From JAABTL01 sp964465355 (GTDB lineage Bacteria > Deinococcota > Deinococci > Deinococcales > Trueperaceae), in assembly GCA_964465355.1 (NCBI GenBank), contig CAYXJZ010000005.1, positions 1-64,000 of the forward strand: 64,000 nt of DNA, given 5' to 3'. The notes beneath the pieces are model-generated. The model saw nothing but the letters and a program-made list of their open reading frames with translations, had not been told where the DNA came from and searched no databases. The number at the start of each line of letters is the position of its first letter. Position 1 is the stretch's first letter. Below, in pieces: positions 42,367-49,906 of this stretch. Made by a program: the position numbers and the translations under genes.

Positions 42367-42381
42367 AGCGGGATTCCCGCT
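42367..42381. promoter_or_regulatory. Palindrome in the degV/DUF218 divergent region
   Basis: AGCGGGA-T-TCCCGCT is a perfect 7-bp inverted repeat with a one-base centre, 61 bases upstream of degV and 43 bases upstream of the DUF218 gene. TAGCGT follows directly and could be a -10 box for the rightward gene. A regulator site is the likely reading. Confidence 0.4.
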
Positions 42382-42424
42382 AGCGTAGCAGAGTCGCCCC
42401 AGAGGGCCGCGAGGAGGCCGGATC

Positions 42425-43186
42425 GTGTCGGAGTGGATGTGGAGCCTGCTGCAACCAAGCAGCCTGCTGGTGATCCTGGTGGCCTTGGCCCTGCTGGCTT
42501 CGCTGCTGCGCTGGGTGGCGCTGGCGACTACCCTGCTGACGTTGTTCCTTGCCAGCATCGCCGCCATCGTGTTCCTGCCGCTGGACGAGTGGCTTGGCGC
42601 ACCGTTGGAGGACCAGGTGGTGGCCGCCGCCCTGCCTGAGCGCGTCGACGGCATCGTGGTGCTGGGCGGCGCCGTGGACTGGCGCGTCAGCCAGGACCGC
42701 TCGCAGCTCTCGCTGAACGCCGCCGGGGAGCGGGTGGTGGCCGCCGCCGCGCTGGCCCAGCGCTACCCCGACGCTCGCCTGATCTTCACCGGAAGCTTCG
42801 GTGACGTCTTCGCCCGCGACCTGCGCACGACCCCGCAGCCAGGCACGCTGTTCTACGGACCGCACTTCGCAGGGCGGCAGATCAGCTACCTCGGTGCCTC
42901 GCGCAGCACCTACGAAGACGCCCTGCTCGCCTTGGAGGCGGCGACGCCGCAGGCCGGCGAGACCTGGCTGCTGGTGACGAGCGCCTACCACATGCCTCGT
43001 GCAGAAGGCACCTTCCGCGCCTTGGGCTGGCGGTTGTTGCCCGTGCCCGTCGACTACCGCAGCACAGGCCATCCGCGGCTGCAGGCCAGCTTCGAGGTGG
43101 CGGGGCGGCTGGCCGACCTGGACCGGCTGGTGCGGGAGTGGGGGGCCATCACCGTGTACAGGCGTGAGGGCCGGATGGTGGACTGA
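42425..43186 (+). CDS. YdcF/SanA-like DUF218 membrane protein
   Basis: 253 residues. Two N-terminal membrane spans (LLVILVALALLASLLRWVAL, LLTLFLASIAAIVFLPL) precede the DUF218 domain: VDGIVVLGGAVDW, NAAGERVVAAAALAQRYPDA, RLIFTGSFGD, SRSTYEDALLALEA, WLLVTSAYHMPRAEGTFRAL, GWRLLPVPVDYR. Proteins of this group act in envelope maintenance (ElyC, SanA, YdcF), with no defined enzymatic reaction. The start is GTG at 42425 with AGGAGG upstream. Confidence 0.88.
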   Translation: MSEWMWSLLQPSSLLVILVALALLASLLRWVALATTLLTLFLASIAAIVFLPLDEWLGAPLEDQVVAAALPERVDGIVVLGGAVDWRVSQDRSQLSLNAAGERVVAAAALAQRYPDARLIFTGSFGDVFARDLRTTPQPGTLFYGPHFAGRQISYLGASRSTYEDALLALEAATPQAGETWLLVTSAYHMPRAEGTFRALGWRLLPVPVDYRSTGHPRLQASFEVAGRLADLDRLVREWGAITVYRREGRMVD

Positions 43187-43191
43187 GGATC

Positions 43192-43542
43192 TCAGTCCAT
43201 CGTGGTCAGGGTGGCCACCAGCTGTGGCACTTCTTCGCAGATGGCTGTCCAGATGATCGCCTCGTTGACGCCATCGTCGTCATGGGCAATGCGGTTTCGG
43301 GTATCCCGCACAGCCCGCCAAGGCACCCCGGGGTGGGCGTCTCTGAAGGCCTGTGACAAGCGGTCAGCCGCAGCGGACACGTTCAGGATCACTGTGCGTG
43401 CCGCATACTTGAGCACGCTGCCGTCGGCGTCCTCGGCGAAGAACGCGGCCTGTCCACGGGCGGTGATCGAGGCCGCCACCGAAGCGAAGGTCTGCAGGTC
43501 CGCCAAGGTGCGTGCGTCACGGCTGCTGTCCAGATCGCTCAT
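43192..43542 (-). CDS. HepT-like (DUF86) HEPN ribonuclease toxin, atypical active site
   Basis: 116 residues, all-alpha HEPN fold. The Rx4H motif is present as RNRIAH (R82-H87) following VPWRAVRDTRN. In HepT toxins the motif continues HxY, and the tyrosine is the residue oligo-AMPylated by the MntA antitoxin. Here the sequence is HDD, so the tyrosine is absent. The start overlaps by 4 bp the stop of the degraded antitoxin reading frame upstream, which is how MntA-HepT pairs are arranged. With its antitoxin broken, the protein is probably inactive, weakened or controlled in another way. The family call is strong, activity is doubtful. Confidence 0.8.
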   Translation of the reverse strand: MSDLDSSRDARTLADLQTFASVAASITARGQAAFFAEDADGSVLKYAARTVILNVSAAADRLSQAFRDAHPGVPWRAVRDTRNRIAHDDDGVNEAIIWTAICEEVPQLVATLTTMD

Positions 43543-43764
43543 AGCGGGATGGCCTGTGCGCGAGCCTGCTCCAGGACGCGCCCTTCTCCGCGATCATCGA
43601 TCACCTCGTCGCGGTGACGGGCCAGCAGCTGCGAAGGGCGTGGGCGGCAGGCGTTCGAGCGTCTGCGCGTTCGGAACGACGCGGCCGGTCTCGTACGCGG
43701 CGATCCTGGGTTGCGCGACACCAGACAACTCGGACAGCTCCCTTTGCGTCAGGGCAACCGCCGG
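43539..43764 (-). pseudogene. Remnant of an HTH-MntA nucleotidyltransferase antitoxin
   Basis: Read leftward directly after the asd stop, one frame encodes ALTQRELSELSGVAQPRIAA then YETGRVVPNAQTLERL, an XRE-type helix-turn-helix with no start codon because asd abuts it. A second frame continues RPRPSQLLARHRDEVIDD and ends GRVLEQARAQAIPL with a stop overlapping the HepT start (ATGA). The usual nucleotidyltransferase core (GSxxRG...DxD) between these pieces is missing. So the gene has lost its 5' end, carries a frameshift and has lost its catalytic centre. The linker and tail resemble full-length HTH-MNT antitoxins, which is why I read it as one decayed gene. Confidence 0.72.
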
Positions 43765-44754
43765 CTAGAACAGCCGCTCGGCGATCTGCACCGCGTTCAG
43801 TGCGGCGCCCTTGCGGAGCTGGTCGCCGGCCACGAACAACGCGATGCCGCCAGGCAGGCTGGCGTCCTCGCGGATGCGGCCGATGAGCACGTCGTCCTGA
43901 CCGGTGGCGTCGATGGGCATGGGGAAGTGGTTGGCCTCGCGGTCGTCGACCAGCTTGACGCCGGGCGCCTCTTTCAGCGCCTCGCGGGCCTCGGCCTCGG
44001 TCACCGGCCGCTGGAACTCGGCGTGGATGGCCTCACTGTGGGCCTGCACGACGGGCACACGGATGCAGGTGACCGACAGGCGGAGGTTGGGCAGGCTCAT
44101 GATCTTGCGCGACTCCGCCATGAACTTGCTCTCCTCGACGTTGTAGCCGTCGATGCCCACCTCGGTGTCGTGGCTGAAGAGGTTGAAGGCGATGCGGTGG
44201 GGGAACTTCTGCGGTTCGGGATCCTCGCCCGCCAGCACCGCACGCGTCTGCGTCAGCAACTCCTCGATGGCGGCCTGCCCGGCGCCGGAGACCGCCTGGT
44301 AGGTGGCCACGGTGGCGCGCACCAGCCCGAAGGCTCGGTGCAGCGGTGCAAGGGCGAGCAGGGCCACGATGGCGGCGCAGTTGGGGTTGGCGATGATGCC
44401 TTGGTGCTCGGCGATGGCGCCGGGGTTGACCTCGGGCACCACCAGCGGCACCCGCGGGTCCATGCGCCAGGCGCTGGTGTTGTCGACGACCACGGCCCCC
44501 GACCTGGCCCATGACCAGGCGTAGGCCTTGGACAGCGAACCGCCAGCTGAGGAGAAGACGACGTCGGCGCCAAGGTTGCCGTCCTCCGGCAGGGCCTCGA
44601 TGACCAGCTCGTCTCCCTTGAAGCGCACGGTCTTGCCAGCCGAGCGCGGGGAGGCGAACAGGCGCAGGCTGCCAATGGGGTATGCGCGCTCCTCCAGGAT
44701 CCTGAGAAGCTCTTGCCCGACGGCTCCGGTGGCGCCAACGATGGCGGTTCGCAT
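43765..44754 (-). CDS. asd: Aspartate-semialdehyde dehydrogenase
   Basis: 329 residues. NADPH-dependent reduction of aspartyl phosphate to the semialdehyde, at the branch to lysine, threonine and methionine. The N-terminal Rossmann motif is IVGATGAVGQELLRIL. The catalytic C126 is in IIANPNCAAIVALLAL. Further blocks are TYQAVSGAGQAAIEEL, FNLFSHDTEVGIDGYN and RVPVVQAHSEAIHAEF with the active-site His. TAGTCT (44763-44768) is eight bases before the ATG, so the message is leaderless and the longer upstream frame is rejected. It is divergent from proB, with 62 bp between the two start codons. Confidence 0.95.
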   Translation of the reverse strand: MRTAIVGATGAVGQELLRILEERAYPIGSLRLFASPRSAGKTVRFKGDELVIEALPEDGNLGADVVFSSAGGSLSKAYAWSWARSGAVVVDNTSAWRMDPRVPLVVPEVNPGAIAEHQGIIANPNCAAIVALLALAPLHRAFGLVRATVATYQAVSGAGQAAIEELLTQTRAVLAGEDPEPQKFPHRIAFNLFSHDTEVGIDGYNVEESKFMAESRKIMSLPNLRLSVTCIRVPVVQAHSEAIHAEFQRPVTEAEAREALKEAPGVKLVDDREANHFPMPIDATGQDDVLIGRIREDASLPGGIALFVAGDQLRKGAALNAVQIAERLF

Positions 44755-44762
44755 GGTCGCCG

Positions 44763-44809
44763 AGACTAGCACGAGCGGCGTGCTGGGCGTGGCCGGCCCT
44801 AGGTACACT
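44763..44809. promoter_or_regulatory. Back-to-back leaderless promoters of asd and proB
   Basis: On the minus strand TAGTCT (44763-44768) serves asd, eight bases before its ATG. On the plus strand TACACT (44804-44809) serves proB, seven bases before its GTG at 44817. The -35 regions of the two must lie within the same 35 bp, so polymerase binding at one probably affects the other. Confidence 0.55.
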
Positions 44810-44816
44810 TCCCGGC

Positions 44817-45947
44817 GTGAGTGCCGTGCCCCCCTTGCCCGGTCGCTACCGCCGCGTGGTGGTGAAGGTCGGCAGCAGCTCCTTGACCGACGAGGCCGGC
44901 CGCATCCACCTGCCATCCATGTGGGCCATCGCCCGCGGGCTGCAGGTGCTGGCGGCGGCCAGCGGGGCGCAGCCGGTGCTGGTCTCGTCAGGGGCGGGGG
45001 CCGCCGGTCGGGCACGCCTTGGCCTTGAGCTGCCGCTCACACTGCCGGAGAAGCAGGCCGCCGCCGCGGTGGGCCAGGCCCTGCTCATGCTCGACTGGGA
45101 GCGGGCGCTGTCCCCGCAGACCGTGGCCCAGCTGCTGCTGAGCGCGGGCGACGTGCAGCGGCGGGAGCGCTACGTCAACGCCAAGAACGCGCTGGAGGCC
45201 CTGCTCAAGCTGGGGGTGCTGCCGGTGGTCAACGAGAACGACAGCGTGGCCACCGCCGAGCTCAAGCTGGGGGACAACGACACCCTCTCGGCCTGGGTGG
45301 CCTACCTGGTCGACGCCGACCTGCTGGTGCTGCTCACCGACGTCAACGGCCTCTACGACCGGGACCCGCGCTTCCATCCCGAGGCGCGGGCGCTGGAGGT
45401 GGTGGAGGACGTCGAGGCGGTGACGGCCGTGGCCGGTCATCCCGGCAGCCGCCGCGGCACCGGAGGCATGGTCACCAAGCTGCGGGCGGCGCGCATCGCC
45501 ACCCGAGCCGGCATCGAGACGCTGGTCATCGGCGGTGGCGGGGCTGGGCTGGAGGCCCTGGCCAGGGGAGAGGTGTGGGGCACGCGCTTCCTGGCCAAGC
45601 GCAGCGCGTCGGCGCGCAAGGCATGGATCAGCGAGCAGCCGGTGCGAGGTCGGCTTGAGGTGGACACGGGCGCAGGCGCCGCCTTGGGCAAGGGGCGCAG
45701 CCTGCTGCCTTCCGGGGTGGTGGCCAGCAGCGGCGACTTCGCCTTCGGCGACGCGGTGGACGTGGTCTGCGATGGGCGCCTCATTGCCCGCGGCCTGAGC
45801 AACTACGCGGCCGACGCCATGGCCCGCATCCGCGGTCGTCACAGCAGCCAGATCGCCGAGTTGCTCGGGGCCAAGGACTTCGACGAGGTCATCCATCGTG
45901 ACAACCTGGTTTGGCTTGGGTCGTCTGGTACCATGCCGCCAGCATGA
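44817..45947 (+). CDS. proB: Glutamate 5-kinase
   Basis: 376 residues: amino-acid kinase domain (1-260) plus C-terminal PUA domain (about 285-360). It phosphorylates glutamate as the first step of proline synthesis. Conserved parts are RRVVVKVGSSSLTDE, PVLVSSGAGAAGRARLGL, VLPVVNENDSVATAELKLGD, NDTLSAWVAYLVDADLLVLL, TDVNGLYDRDPR and GTGGMVTKLRAARIATRAG. PUA: GRSLLPSGVVASSGDFAFGD, RGLSNYAADAMARIRG. The GTG start has a leaderless -10 box. proA is not adjacent. The stop overlaps the next start (ATGA), opening a four-gene coupled operon with hisZ and hisG. Confidence 0.96.
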   Translation: MSAVPPLPGRYRRVVVKVGSSSLTDEAGRIHLPSMWAIARGLQVLAAASGAQPVLVSSGAGAAGRARLGLELPLTLPEKQAAAAVGQALLMLDWERALSPQTVAQLLLSAGDVQRRERYVNAKNALEALLKLGVLPVVNENDSVATAELKLGDNDTLSAWVAYLVDADLLVLLTDVNGLYDRDPRFHPEARALEVVEDVEAVTAVAGHPGSRRGTGGMVTKLRAARIATRAGIETLVIGGGGAGLEALARGEVWGTRFLAKRSASARKAWISEQPVRGRLEVDTGAGAALGKGRSLLPSGVVASSGDFAFGDAVDVVCDGRLIARGLSNYAADAMARIRGRHSSQIAELLGAKDFDEVIHRDNLVWLGSSGTMPPA

Positions 45948-46504
45948 CCATCCGCTCCCAGCTCGCCTACGCTGCCATCGGGGTGGTCCTGGTCCTCGGC
46001 CTGCTCAGCCTCTTCAACCCGGTCTTCTCGGCCCGTCTGTTGGGGCTGGACGTGGCCATCGCGCGCGGCATCTCCGAGGTGCGCTCCACCTACGGTGCCA
46101 TGCATGTGACCCTGGCCGCCATGCTGCTGTGGGCCATGCCACTGCGGCCTCGCTCAGGCATGATCGTGCGCCTGCTCGGTCTGCTGTGGATGGGCGCGGC
46201 GGCCGGCCGGGTGGCCAGCATCGCCATCGACGGTGTGGTCACGCCCACCAACCTGCTGTTGGCCGCTGTGCAACTGGCGGTGGCCGGACTGCTCGTATGG
46301 GCCAGCTTCGAAGTCCCGCCAAGCCCCGCCGAGCAGCGGGCACGGCGCGAGGAGACTGCCGCCAGACGCCGCCTCGAAGCCGCCAAGGCGGCGGCCAAGG
46401 CCGGCCAGACCACGACCGCGCCTGCCTCAACAGCGCGTCCCCCTGCCTCAACCGTCTCGCCTGTCGCGCGCGAAGCCGAAGGTCCCCGCTCCGATACGCC
46501 GTGA
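45944..46504 (+). CDS. DUF4345-like membrane protein with Ala-rich tail
   Basis: 186 residues. Four hydrophobic segments: AYAAIGVVLVLGLLSLFNPV, MHVTLAAMLLWAMPL, IVRLLGLLWMGAAAGRVASI, and LLAAVQLAVAGLLVWASFEV. The motif LGLDVAIARGISEVRSTYGA matches the SEVRATYGG-type segment of DUF4345 proteins. The last 60 residues are a charged, then Ala/Thr/Pro-rich tail that varies between species. The gene overlaps proB by 4 bp (ATGA) and hisZ by 4 bp (GTGA). A role in proline or histidine synthesis is unlikely, and it appears to be an operon passenger. Confidence 0.75.
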   Translation: MTIRSQLAYAAIGVVLVLGLLSLFNPVFSARLLGLDVAIARGISEVRSTYGAMHVTLAAMLLWAMPLRPRSGMIVRLLGLLWMGAAAGRVASIAIDGVVTPTNLLLAAVQLAVAGLLVWASFEVPPSPAEQRARREETAARRRLEAAKAAAKAGQTTTAPASTARPPASTVSPVAREAEGPRSDTP

Positions 46505-47718
46505 GCCTCGGCCCACCGGAAGGCACCCGCTACCTCCTGCCCGACGCCGCTGCCCGCCGCACGGCGATGATGGCCACCCTGCGCGAGCTCTACCGCGGCT
46601 GGGGCTACGACCTGGTGGAGTCGCCCTCGCTCGAGCGCTACGACGCCCACCACCCCCGCGCCGAGCAGTCCTTCAAGCTGGTCGACCGCGACGGCGGCGT
46701 GCTGGCGCTGCGCAGCGACTTCACCCCGGCGTTGGCTGCCCTCGTGCGCGGCCAGCATCCCGAGGTGGCGAACGGGGAGCAGCGGCCCCTGCGCTGGCAA
46801 TACGCCGGGACGGTGTGGCAGGCCACGCAGCCGGAGATCGTGCGCGTGCGGGAGTTCAGCCAGGTGGGCTTGGAGCTGATCGGCGTCTCCAACGCCCGCG
46901 CCGACGCCGAGATCATCCACTTGGCGCGTGAGTCGCTTCGCGTCCTCGGTCTGCGGCCACGCCTCGAGGTGGGCAACCCCGGCTTCGTGCGCGCCCTCTT
47001 CGAGGAGGCCAAGGTCCCCAAGGCGCGGCAGGACGACTTCGCCGACGCCATCGATCGCAAGGATCGCAGCGACCTGCGCGCGCTCATCGAGGCGGAGGGT
47101 CTGCAGGCCGAGCCCGGATCGGCGGTGTCTGCCCTGCTGCAGGTGCCTGATCTCTTCGGTGGCGACGAGGTGCTGGTGCGAGCGAAGCAGTCCATGCCAT
47201 GGCCCAGGGTGCAGCACGAGATCGGACGTTTGGAAGGCGTGCTGCGCGAGTTCGAGGACGCCAGCGAGTTGATGCTCGACCTGGCCATGGCCCGTCGCCT
47301 CTCCTACTACACCGGTGTGACCTTCCGGGCCTACACCCCCGACTTCGGCCAGCCCCTGCTGGGTGGCGGCCGCTACGACGGCGCCCTGCTGCCCGCCGCC
47401 GCCGGCTTCTCCATCGGCATGGAGCGGCTGCTGCAGGCCACCCGCGCCCTCTCGCCCGAGCCCGAGCCGCCCGCCAAGGTGCTGTCGCTTGACGACCCTG
47501 CTGCCCGAAGGCTGCGGCGCGGCGGCGTGCGCGTGCTGCGCGCGCTGCAAGAGGATCCAGATGAAGCGAGGCGCGAGGCGCTGACCCACGGCGCCGCCTA
47601 CCTGCTGCTGGAGGGGCGCCTCGAGGCCGCGGGCGATGGCGCTTCTGCCGATGAGCTGGCTCAGCTGCAGGCCTTGATCGACGACGGTGCGCCTTCACCG
47701 GAAGGCGCTGCATCATGA
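46501..47718 (+). CDS. hisZ: ATP phosphoribosyltransferase regulatory subunit HisZ
   Basis: 405 residues, homologous to the catalytic core of class II histidyl-tRNA synthetase but without its anticodon domain. HisZ partners the short HisG to make an active, histidine-sensitive ATP phosphoribosyltransferase. Class II motifs persist: DLVESPSLERYDAH, LRSDFTPALAALV, WQYAGTVWQATQPEIVRVRE, FSQVGLELIG and LSYYTGVTFRAYTP with LGGGRYDGALLP. The C-terminal extension of about 80 residues beyond GFSIGMERLLQATR is not typical and is rich in charged residues. The start is GTG at 46501, overlapping the upstream stop. The stop overlaps hisG (ATGA). Confidence 0.9.
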   Translation: MSLGPPEGTRYLLPDAAARRTAMMATLRELYRGWGYDLVESPSLERYDAHHPRAEQSFKLVDRDGGVLALRSDFTPALAALVRGQHPEVANGEQRPLRWQYAGTVWQATQPEIVRVREFSQVGLELIGVSNARADAEIIHLARESLRVLGLRPRLEVGNPGFVRALFEEAKVPKARQDDFADAIDRKDRSDLRALIEAEGLQAEPGSAVSALLQVPDLFGGDEVLVRAKQSMPWPRVQHEIGRLEGVLREFEDASELMLDLAMARRLSYYTGVTFRAYTPDFGQPLLGGGRYDGALLPAAAGFSIGMERLLQATRALSPEPEPPAKVLSLDDPAARRLRRGGVRVLRALQEDPDEARREALTHGAAYLLLEGRLEAAGDGASADELAQLQALIDDGAPSPEGAAS

Positions 47719-48338
47719 CCAGCGGTCCTGGCTTGGTGTTGGCGCTGCCCAAGGGCCGTGTCATGCAGCGCAGCCTGGAGGCACTGCGGGCCGCCGGCCT
47801 GCGGTTGTCGGAGAACCCGAGCCAGCGGCTGCTGCGCTACGACGCCGGCGACGCCACCGTCATCGAGATGCGCAACGCCGACGTGGTGGCCTACGTCGAG
47901 CTGGGCGTGGCCGACGCCGGGGTGGTGGGCAAGGACCAGCTCGTCGAGGCCTCCTCGAGCCTCTACGAGCCGGTTGACCTCGGCTTCGGCGTCTGTCGCA
48001 TGGCGCTCATCCGGCCGCGCGGTGCCAAGGGCCCCATCGAGCGGGTGGCCTCCAAGTACCCGCGACTCACCGCCGACTACCTGCGCCGTCGCGGCAGCGG
48101 CGCCGAGGTGGTGGAACTCAGCGGCAACGTGGAGCTGGCCTGCCTCACCGGCCTGGCCGACGCGGTGGTGGACGTGGTGGAGACCGGCACCACCTTGCGC
48201 ACCAACGACCTCGAGGAAGTGGACGTGATCTTCCGCTCCAGCGCGCGCTTCGTGGTGAACAGGGCGTCGCTGAAGCTCAAGGGGGAGTTGCTGAGGCCGC
48301 TGCTGGAGGCCTTGCGGGGGTTGCCTGGCGCGACGTGA
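47715..48338 (+). CDS. hisG: ATP phosphoribosyltransferase, short form
   Basis: 207 residues, the HisG-S type that needs HisZ and lacks the C-terminal regulatory domain. First reaction of histidine synthesis, joining ATP and PRPP. Typical blocks: VLALPKGRVMQRSLEALRAA, VAYVELGVADAGVVGKDQLV, VDLGFGVCRMALIRP, VASKYPRLTADYLRRRG, VVELSGNVELACLTGLADAV, VDVVETGTTLRTNDLEEV, with ETGTTLR binding the PRPP phosphate. It directly follows hisZ with a 4-bp overlap, which fixes the pair. The VapBC operator begins two bases before its stop codon ends. Confidence 0.96.
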   Translation: MTSGPGLVLALPKGRVMQRSLEALRAAGLRLSENPSQRLLRYDAGDATVIEMRNADVVAYVELGVADAGVVGKDQLVEASSSLYEPVDLGFGVCRMALIRPRGAKGPIERVASKYPRLTADYLRRRGSGAEVVELSGNVELACLTGLADAVVDVVETGTTLRTNDLEEVDVIFRSSARFVVNRASLKLKGELLRPLLEALRGLPGAT

Positions 48339-48352
48339 TGTAAGATTACATC
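48337..48352 (+). promoter_or_regulatory. Operator-promoter palindrome of VapBC pair 1
   Basis: GATGTAA-GA-TTACATC is a perfect 7-bp inverted repeat that ends at the base before the vapB ATG. Its centre contains TAAGAT (48341-48346), a leaderless-type -10 box six bases from the start codon. Binding of the VapB-VapC complex here would occlude the -10 box directly. The palindrome also overlaps the hisG stop (48336-48338). Confidence 0.7.
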
Positions 48353-48610
48353 ATGAAGCGCACCCAGATCTCCCTCACCGACGAGGACCGTCGGGTGCTC
48401 GATGCGGAGGCGAAGCGGACGGGCCGCTCGATCTCGGCGCTGATCCGGGAGGCGGTCGGCCAGGTCTACGGGAGTCGCCGGGAGACGGAGAGCGACCTTC
48501 GCGCCATCGATCAGGCGCTGGGCGCATGGGATGGGCGCGAGTCCGATGGGGCGGGGTATGTCGAACAGATTCGCTCTGGCCGCCGACTGGCTGACCTCGG
48601 GGAACGATGA
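48353..48610 (+). CDS. VapB-type antitoxin (ribbon-helix-helix), pair 1
   Basis: 85 residues. The N-terminal RHH domain is KRTQISLTDEDRRVLDAEAK followed by RTGRSISALIREAVGQVYG. The C-terminal tail (residues 50-85) is acidic, with GYVEQIRSGRRLADLGER as the part that would wrap around the toxin. It represses its own promoter through the palindrome at 48337-48352 and neutralises the PIN toxin, whose gene overlaps by 4 bp. Confidence 0.88.
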   Translation: MKRTQISLTDEDRRVLDAEAKRTGRSISALIREAVGQVYGSRRETESDLRAIDQALGAWDGRESDGAGYVEQIRSGRRLADLGER

Positions 48611-48984
48611 ACTTCGTGATCGACACGTCGGTGCTGATCGACATCCTGCGTGGTGAGGCTCAGGCTGCCTCTGTCCTGCGGGAGGCGCGTCTGGCTGGAG
48701 CCTTGCATGCCAGCGATGTGACGAGACTCGAGGTGTTGGCGGGCATGCGGGCGCCGGAGGAGCAAGTCACCCGCCGCCTGCTCTCGGTGCTCGAATGGCA
48801 CCCGCTGGACGAAGCCGTGGCCGAACTGGCTGGTGACCTGGGGCGGCGTTGGCTGCCGGGGAACCGAGGCATCGACTCGGCCGATCTCGCCGTGGCTGCG
48901 ACGGTCATCCGCCTCGACGCTCGACTCCTCACCCGGAACGTGAAGCGCTTCCCGATGTTCGAGGGTCTGGCGGCTCCGTACTAA
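48607..48984 (+). CDS. VapC-type PIN-domain ribonuclease toxin, pair 1
   Basis: 125 residues, PIN fold. The acidic active-site residues are D6 (FVIDTSVLIDIL), E42 (RLEVLAG) and D90/D93 (GIDSADLAVAATV). The fourth position, usually Asp in a T-x-D-x-x-F context, is occupied by N111 in TRNVKRFPMF, as in several PIN subgroups. It would cleave specific RNAs, tRNA or rRNA in studied homologues. The start overlaps the antitoxin stop (ATGA). Active site intact. Confidence 0.9.
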   Translation: MNFVIDTSVLIDILRGEAQAASVLREARLAGALHASDVTRLEVLAGMRAPEEQVTRRLLSVLEWHPLDEAVAELAGDLGRRWLPGNRGIDSADLAVAATVIRLDARLLTRNVKRFPMFEGLAAPY

Positions 48985-49120
48985 GTCTGCGGTTGGTACG
49001 ACGTTTCGGCGTAAGTAGATCACCCGTTCCCGCGCAGCTCGTGATCCTGGTAGGCATGGCTCACCTCCCGCAGCAGGTGTAGAACCGGCGGTCTACGATG
49101 ACGCACGTGGAGGCCGGCAG

Positions 49121-49492
49121 ATGAGTGACCCTGAGGTAGACCACACCTGGATCGACGAAGCCGTCGCCACGCTGCCCGGCGCCGAGGCGGAGTACAAGCC
49201 CGATTGGGACGCCCACCTCTACCGAGTGGCCGGCAAGCTCTTCGGCACCCGTGGGCACTACCGCGACGGCCGCCCCATCGTGACGCTGAAGCTGGACCCG
49301 GAGTTCGGCGAGTTGCTGCGCCAGAACCACGATTGGGTCATCCCCGGCTACTACTCGAACAAGCGGCACTACAACTCCGTCTTCCTCGATGCTGACGTGC
49401 CGCGCCAGCAGGTCCTCGACCTGCTGCACGACGCCTACGAGCTGGTGGTAGCAGCGCTGCCGAAGAAGGTGCGAGCGACGCTGGGCGCCTGA
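49121..49492 (+). CDS. MmcQ/YjbR family protein
   Basis: 123 residues. LPGAEAEYKPDWDAHLYRVA, GKLFGTRGHYRDGRPIVTLK, LDPEFGELLRQNHDWVIPGY, YSNKRHYNSVFLDADVP and LLHDAYELVVAALPKK match the MmcQ/YjbR fold (CyaY-like, double wing DNA-binding candidate). No enzymatic function is known for the family. The start has GAGG upstream (gtggaggccggcag). Single gene, about 70 bp ahead of the next promoter. Confidence 0.85.
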   Translation: MSDPEVDHTWIDEAVATLPGAEAEYKPDWDAHLYRVAGKLFGTRGHYRDGRPIVTLKLDPEFGELLRQNHDWVIPGYYSNKRHYNSVFLDADVPRQQVLDLLHDAYELVVAALPKKVRATLGA

Positions 49493-49530
49493 GTGGGAGC
49501 TGTGCCGCCCACCGAACACTTACCCCTTGC

Positions 49531-49561
49531 GCTAAGTATCATGCGCCTGCTATAACTTAGC
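49531..49561 (+). promoter_or_regulatory. Promoter-operator of the second ArsR-AHSA1 module
   Basis: GCTAAGT (49531-49537) and ACTTAGC (49555-49561) form a perfect 7-bp inverted repeat with a 17-bp spacer. TATAAC (49551-49556) is the -10 box, eight bases from the ATG at 49565, so the transcript is leaderless. The right half-site overlaps the transcription start, a typical ArsR autorepression layout. Confidence 0.68.
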
Positions 49562-49564
49562 CTC

Positions 49565-49906
49565 ATGGCTCAGCATCAGCAGCTCGACGGCGTCTTCCAT
49601 GCCCTGGCCGATCCCACCCGCCGCCACGTGATCGGCAGGCTGGCGGCGGGGCCGGCGAGCGTGGGTGAGTTGGCAGCGCCCTTCGACATGGCCTTGCCAT
49701 CGTTCATGAAGCACATCCGCCATCTCGAGGACGCCGGCTGGATCAGCACCCACAAGTCCGGCCGGGTGCGGACCTGTGTGCTCGAACGCGGGCCCTTCGC
49801 CGCCGTCGAGACCTGGCTGGATGAACAGCGGGCCATCTGGGAAGGCCGCACCGACCGCCTCGAGCGGTTCCTCGCGACCACCCTTGCCGAGGAGGCGCAG
49901 GAATGA
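49565..49906 (+). CDS. ArsR-family transcriptional regulator, second module
   Basis: 113 residues. VFHALADPTRRHVIGRLAAG, then PASVGELAAPFDMALPSFMK, HIRHLEDAGWISTHKSGRVR. It belongs to the SufR/YgaV-like branch usually paired with an AHSA1 gene, present here with a 4-bp overlap. It resembles the ArsR at 2703 in the first 35 residues, but the recognition helix differs (ALPSFMKHIRHL versus GQPAVSHHLKVL), so the two probably bind different sites. No metal-binding cysteine pair. Confidence 0.88.
   Translation: MAQHQQLDGVFHALADPTRRHVIGRLAAGPASVGELAAPFDMALPSFMKHIRHLEDAGWISTHKSGRVRTCVLERGPFAAVETWLDEQRAIWEGRTDRLERFLATTLAEEAQE

Noticed and set aside
45898..46500. An N-terminal extension of hisZ reading through the DUF4345 gene
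   Set aside because: The DUF4345-like membrane protein in another frame has four hydrophobic spans and overlaps both neighbours by 4 bp. hisZ homology begins at the GTG at 46501.
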